A stretch of DNA of 8,240 bases from an uncultured Prevotellaceae bacterium. GTDB taxonomy: Bacteria; Bacteroidota; Bacteroidia; Bacteroidales; Bacteroidaceae. Below, in pieces: positions 6,208 to 8,240 of this stretch (within the stretch, counting starts at the first letter, position 1; each line of letters starts with the position of its first letter). The notes under the pieces are model-generated. The model made no database searches, had not been told where the DNA came from, and saw nothing but the letters and a program-made list of their open reading frames with translations. Position numbers and translations under genes: made by a program. The stretch spans positions 1 through 8,240 of the forward strand of contig CAJKQZ010000116.1 of assembly GCA_905202115.1 (NCBI GenBank), given 5' to 3'.

Positions 6208-7260
6208 TTAGCAATAATCATCTATTCCGTCTTCTCCATTCCATTCAAGTCCTTGCGCCAAAGTCAAAGCCTTTCGTGCACCTCGTTCTTCAAAAAATGT
6301 TGTTCCTTTATGAACATATTTCCCATTTTCAAATGTTATAGAAATCGTAGAGAAGTCCTTTATTTGCCAATCATCTGTGTGCGTACTTATCATGAGAAGT
6401 TTTTCATTGCATAAGGCAAAATCATCAACAAAATGTGTCGCATATTGATTCTTAGTCACAACGGCTCCCTTTTTCAGATTATTAAGATAGGTAATTAATG
6501 GTTTATTTCCCGCTTGGGAAGGGCAAAGAGGAAATTCAGTAGGAGTGCGCCATTGTCTTTGCATAGCGTTAGGTGTTAAAGATTCAGTCAAATCATACAC
6601 ACAAGAATCAATACTAATTTCATTATCAATTTGTTTCGGAACGGTATATATTCCATGTAGCTCTCTTTCAAAAATAAGTTTCTTCTTTTCCTTTTTATAG
6701 GGAGTATAAATCCATTCTCCGATAGTTCCATTTGAAGATTTCTCGTTGTTTTCTGATTCTGCCCATGCACACAATCTTTCATAAGAAGCCTTTGCTTCTT
6801 CCACTGTTACAGTTCTCATCCATTCATAACTTGGATTTTCTTTTACAAACTCTCGTATGATTGATGGATTATTTACAAATGTTTCTATACTTCCACAGAG
6901 AAACTCTATTTTCTTTCTTGTTATTGGATTGTTCAACGCATTCTCTAATTTAGTTAACCATCTTAGATTATGAGGCCTGTTGTTCCGGCGGTTAGTATCA
7001 ATGTGGTCGACGATATGCTGAGGTGTGAGAGGCTCTCCAAGAAAAGCGAAAGCCACAATCCGATGTACCCGCTCTGTGCCAATCTCCATATATCCGGTAT
7101 TCTCATTAGGCTTCCCGAAAGTCCATTTATCATCATCTTTCCTTATACGCTTTCCCTCACGCGCATGGCGTAATACAGCCCCGTTATCACGAACAGAATA
7201 ATGCTCTCCTTTATAAGAACATTCTTTTATCTTCGTATAATCATTCAGAATAGAACACAT
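6208..7260 (-). CDS. HNH endonuclease-like protein with a long uncharacterised C-terminal region
   Basis: 350 aa, predicted soluble. Residues about 64-112 form an HNH_3-like zinc-finger nuclease core: VHRIVAFAF (H66), then IVDHIDTN (D85, H86), then NNRPHNLRW (N93/N94, N98) and KLENALNN. This is the layout of HNH homing-type nucleases, which nick or cut DNA with one metal ion. An N-terminal stretch (about 10-60) with YSVRDNGAVLRH and TGYMEIG resembles the small beta domain that often precedes HNH_3. The remaining 230 or so residues carry no motif I can assign and end in LAQGLEWNGEDGIDDYC. From memory, full-length relatives with the same ending are common in Bacteroidales; I could not check this. 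It starts 10 bases after the lipoprotein stop, so the two are probably co-transcribed. Base composition is more A+T-rich than clpC or trpB. The biological target is unknown. Confidence 0.8.
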   Translation of the reverse strand: MCSILNDYTKIKECSYKGEHYSVRDNGAVLRHAREGKRIRKDDDKWTFGKPNENTGYMEIGTERVHRIVAFAFLGEPLTPQHIVDHIDTNRRNNRPHNLRWLTKLENALNNPITRKKIEFLCGSIETFVNNPSIIREFVKENPSYEWMRTVTVEEAKASYERLCAWAESENNEKSSNGTIGEWIYTPYKKEKKKLIFERELHGIYTVPKQIDNEISIDSCVYDLTESLTPNAMQRQWRTPTEFPLCPSQAGNKPLITYLNNLKKGAVVTKNQYATHFVDDFALCNEKLLMISTHTDDWQIKDFSTISITFENGKYVHKGTTFFEERGARKALTLAQGLEWNGEDGIDDYC

Positions 7261-7270
7261 ATCTATAAGC

Positions 7271-7840
7271 TTATTCTCTTCCTATTTTTGCATAAGTACC
7301 AAATCTAGAGAACAACATCTTATATAATTCATAAACGAACTCGTCTTCCATTTGCACATCTTCGCCATGCAACTGCCTATAAATAATTTGCACGGCCTTA
7401 TATTCAAAGTCACCCATATCATATATTGCAAGAATCTTGTTCACGTTCTTGTCAAATAGAAACTCCATTTCTCCGAAAACGGTTTTCCCAACATTGTTGT
7501 TGGCGCGATAACGATGCCGAGCTTTAAAGCCTATAAACTGCGGCTCTTCATCAATAATGGTTTTCAACTCGTCTGTAAGTTTCTTTACTTTTATATCTGT
7601 TTCTTTTTTATCAACAGACATTCCTAATTTGTATAATTGTACAGTCTTTTCATAAAATACCGGATCGTCAAAAGGAGTAAATGCGCTATCAATCCGCGTT
7701 TCTACCGGATCATATGTTTCCGGATGATACAATGCTTTTTTAACCTCCTTTTCAATCAAAGCATTGGCTTTTTCTTCTGGCGATTTGCCGCATGATACAA
7801 ACAACGTAACGAGCATAGCTCCTAATAATACTCTTTTCAT
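7271..7840 (-). CDS. Small predicted lipoprotein, function unknown
   Basis: 189 aa. The N-terminus MKRVLLGAMLVTLFVSC is a type II signal peptide: two basic residues, a hydrophobic stretch and a lipobox FVSC with lipidated C17 (F at -3 is a little unusual). The mature part is charged and mostly helical-looking, with HPETYDPVETRIDSAFTPFD (about 39-58) and, further on, PQFIGFKARHRYRANNN followed by FGEMEFLFD. That pattern resembles a family of Bacteroidales lipoproteins I remember as hypothetical and often present in several copies per genome; this is recollection, not a search. After C17 come G-K-S-P-E-E, which does not clearly match the known surface-export signal, so whether it faces the periplasm or the outside is open. 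It is first in a probable two-gene unit with the HNH gene. The start codon lies about 20 bases beyond a terminator-like hairpin (see 7862-7890). Confidence 0.78.
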   Translation of the reverse strand: MKRVLLGAMLVTLFVSCGKSPEEKANALIEKEVKKALYHPETYDPVETRIDSAFTPFDDPVFYEKTVQLYKLGMSVDKKETDIKVKKLTDELKTIIDEEPQFIGFKARHRYRANNNVGKTVFGEMEFLFDKNVNKILAIYDMGDFEYKAVQIIYRQLHGEDVQMEDEFVYELYKMLFSRFGTYAKIGRE

Positions 7841-7861
7841 GTTCTATGTTTTTAAGTTACT

Positions 7862-7890
7862 AAAAAAGCGCAGACATCTGCCATACGCTT
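7862..7890 (-). terminator. Terminator-like stem just upstream of the lipoprotein start
   Basis: On the minus strand, AAGCGTATG pairs with CTGCGCTT (five pairs, a T·G, an A-T, then one more pair across a bulge) and continues into a T run (7867-7862). Only 21 bases separate the T run from the lipoprotein ATG, and no promoter-like -7 box fits in that gap. Transcripts of the lipoprotein would therefore have to read through it or start inside it. Its left arm AAGC (7890-7887) is shared with the outer stem of the long hairpin 7887-7996. Confidence 0.45.
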
Positions 7891-7996
7891 CACGGTTCAC
7901 CACAAACCATCATCAAATATGGGATGTCTACGCCCGTATGGGTGCAGTCCCAATATTGATGATATGCTCTCTTACTTGCGGTGGTGATTGTGAAGC
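7887..7996 (-). ncRNA. About 110-nt imperfect hairpin, candidate structured leader or small RNA
   Basis: Nested complementary segments: GCTTCAC 7887-7893 with GTGAAGC 7990-7996; TCACCAC 7897-7903 with GTGGTGA 7981-7987; ATCATCAAATAT 7909-7920 with ATATTGATGAT 7953-7963 (one bulge); GGGA 7921-7924 with TCCC 7948-7951; and CGCCC 7931-7935 with GGGTG 7940-7944 around a GTAT loop. This totals about 34 nested pairs. The minus strand is favoured because a terminator-like stem follows directly and the lipoprotein gene lies downstream. A TATATTTT (8048-8041, minus) could serve as a -7 box about 45 bases before it. I do not recognise it as SRP RNA, 6S RNA or a known riboswitch. It could also be a miniature palindromic element. 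Confidence 0.45.
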
Positions 7997-8051
7997 TATT
8001 GAGCAATATATCTTGGAAAGGACAATTCTATCCAATTGTAAAAATATATAA

Positions 8052-8085
8052 TTCCATTGGAAAATGGAAACTCTTTTTGTTTTTT
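8052..8085 (+). terminator. Hairpin with T-rich tail, possible weak terminator
   Basis: TTCCATT (8052-8058) and AATGGAA (8063-8069) form a perfect 7-bp stem with a GGAA loop. ACTC and a T-rich tract (8074-8085, interrupted by one G) follow. The stem is A+T-rich, so its strength is doubtful. No right-facing gene before it is convincing. Confidence 0.3.
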
Positions 8086-8095
8086 CTTTACGGTT

Positions 8096-8230
8096 ATGCC
8101 TGAAGCGGATTTTACAACTTCGCCAAATACTTTCTCTCGTAGACTGAAACGAAATGCTGCTATCCATAAAATCCACGATACCTTGCCGGAGGAGTTTGCA
8201 GACAAAAACGGTCAGCGGCCAAGCACTTGA
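8096..8230 (+). CDS. Doubtful 44-codon open frame ending inside the right-hand direct repeat
   Basis: ATG at 8096 reads MPEADFTTSPNTFSRRLKRN at its start and stops at TGA 8228-8230. The frame is open upstream to a stop at 8039-8041. The last codons (ADKNGQRPST) lie in the 41-bp repeat, and the left copy of that repeat could encode the near-identical TDKNGQQPST with the same stop. There is no Shine-Dalgarno sequence and I recognise no family. It may be an open stretch inside a repeated element rather than a gene. Minus-strand frames over the same bases are also open, which lowers confidence in all of them. Confidence 0.15.
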   Translation: MPEADFTTSPNTFSRRLKRNAAIHKIHDTLPEEFADKNGQRPST

Positions 8231-8239
8231 AAATCAGCA
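8199..8239. repeat. 41-bp direct repeat, right copy
   Basis: Nearly identical to 6050-6090 and in the same orientation, 2149 bases apart. The window ends one base after it, so its right boundary cannot be seen and the element may extend further. Confidence 0.85.
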
Positions 8240-8240
8240 C

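Noticed and set aside
7868..7883. Minus-strand TGGCAGATGTCTGC as a sigma-54 promoter for the lipoprotein
   Set aside because: The spacing between GG and the first GC is nine bases instead of ten, and the next GC is at eleven. The same bases are better explained by the terminator-like stem.
7887..7996. Identification of the long hairpin as SRP RNA or 6S RNA
   Set aside because: The apical loop lacks the SRP GGAA-type tetraloop and conserved asymmetric loop, and there is no large central bubble typical of 6S RNA.
7928..8205. Two overlapping minus-strand frames of 69-82 codons at the right edge
   Set aside because: They overlap each other, the hairpin at 8052 and the long hairpin in different frames, have no start signals and match no family I know.

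Overview
The window looks like a stretch of chromosome from a Bacteroidales bacterium, possibly a Prevotella-like genus. Three things point there. The start regions of two genes carry the Bacteroidota -7 promoter signature TAnnTTTG. The ClpC and TrpB proteins look Bacteroidota-like. The left-facing pair is a short lipoprotein plus an HNH protein of a kind I remember as widespread in Bacteroidales. The genus is inferred from memory of protein style, not from a search.

Layout, left to right. (1) 1-1118, +: the 3' two thirds of an AMP-forming acyl-CoA synthetase gene, cut by the window edge inside its phosphate-binding motif. (2) 1119-1601: a 483-base intergenic region with a palindromic repeat block (C1), a strong match to a sigma-54 promoter, a 9-bp inverted repeat, a -7 box and a good Shine-Dalgarno sequence. 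(3) 1602-4100, +: a complete clpC AAA+ unfoldase gene, then a perfect 15-bp-stem terminator. (4) 4165-4594: a second repeat block (C2) and the trpB promoter region. (5) 4595-5971, +: a stand-alone TrpB2-type tryptophan synthase beta gene with its own terminator. (6) 6041-6207: a 41-bp repeat and a third repeat block (C3), in inverted orientation. (7) 7840-6208, -: a two-gene unit of a small lipoprotein and an HNH endonuclease-like protein, visibly more A+T-rich than the genes to the left. (8) 7841-8240: no convincing gene, but an unusually structured stretch: a roughly 110-nt imperfect hairpin whose outer arm overlaps a terminator-like stem just upstream of the lipoprotein start, another hairpin with a T-rich tail, and a second copy of the 41-bp repeat at the window edge.

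The three right-facing genes are housekeeping functions (lipid activation, protein quality control, tryptophan synthesis) and each appears to be its own transcription unit. The left-facing pair looks like an accessory module. The most unusual content is non-coding: one intergenic repeat family occurs three times, each time oriented the same way relative to the gene whose 3' end it follows; a near-identical direct repeat brackets the accessory module; and a possible attenuator leader precedes that module. No tRNA, rRNA, CRISPR array or transposase gene was recognised.
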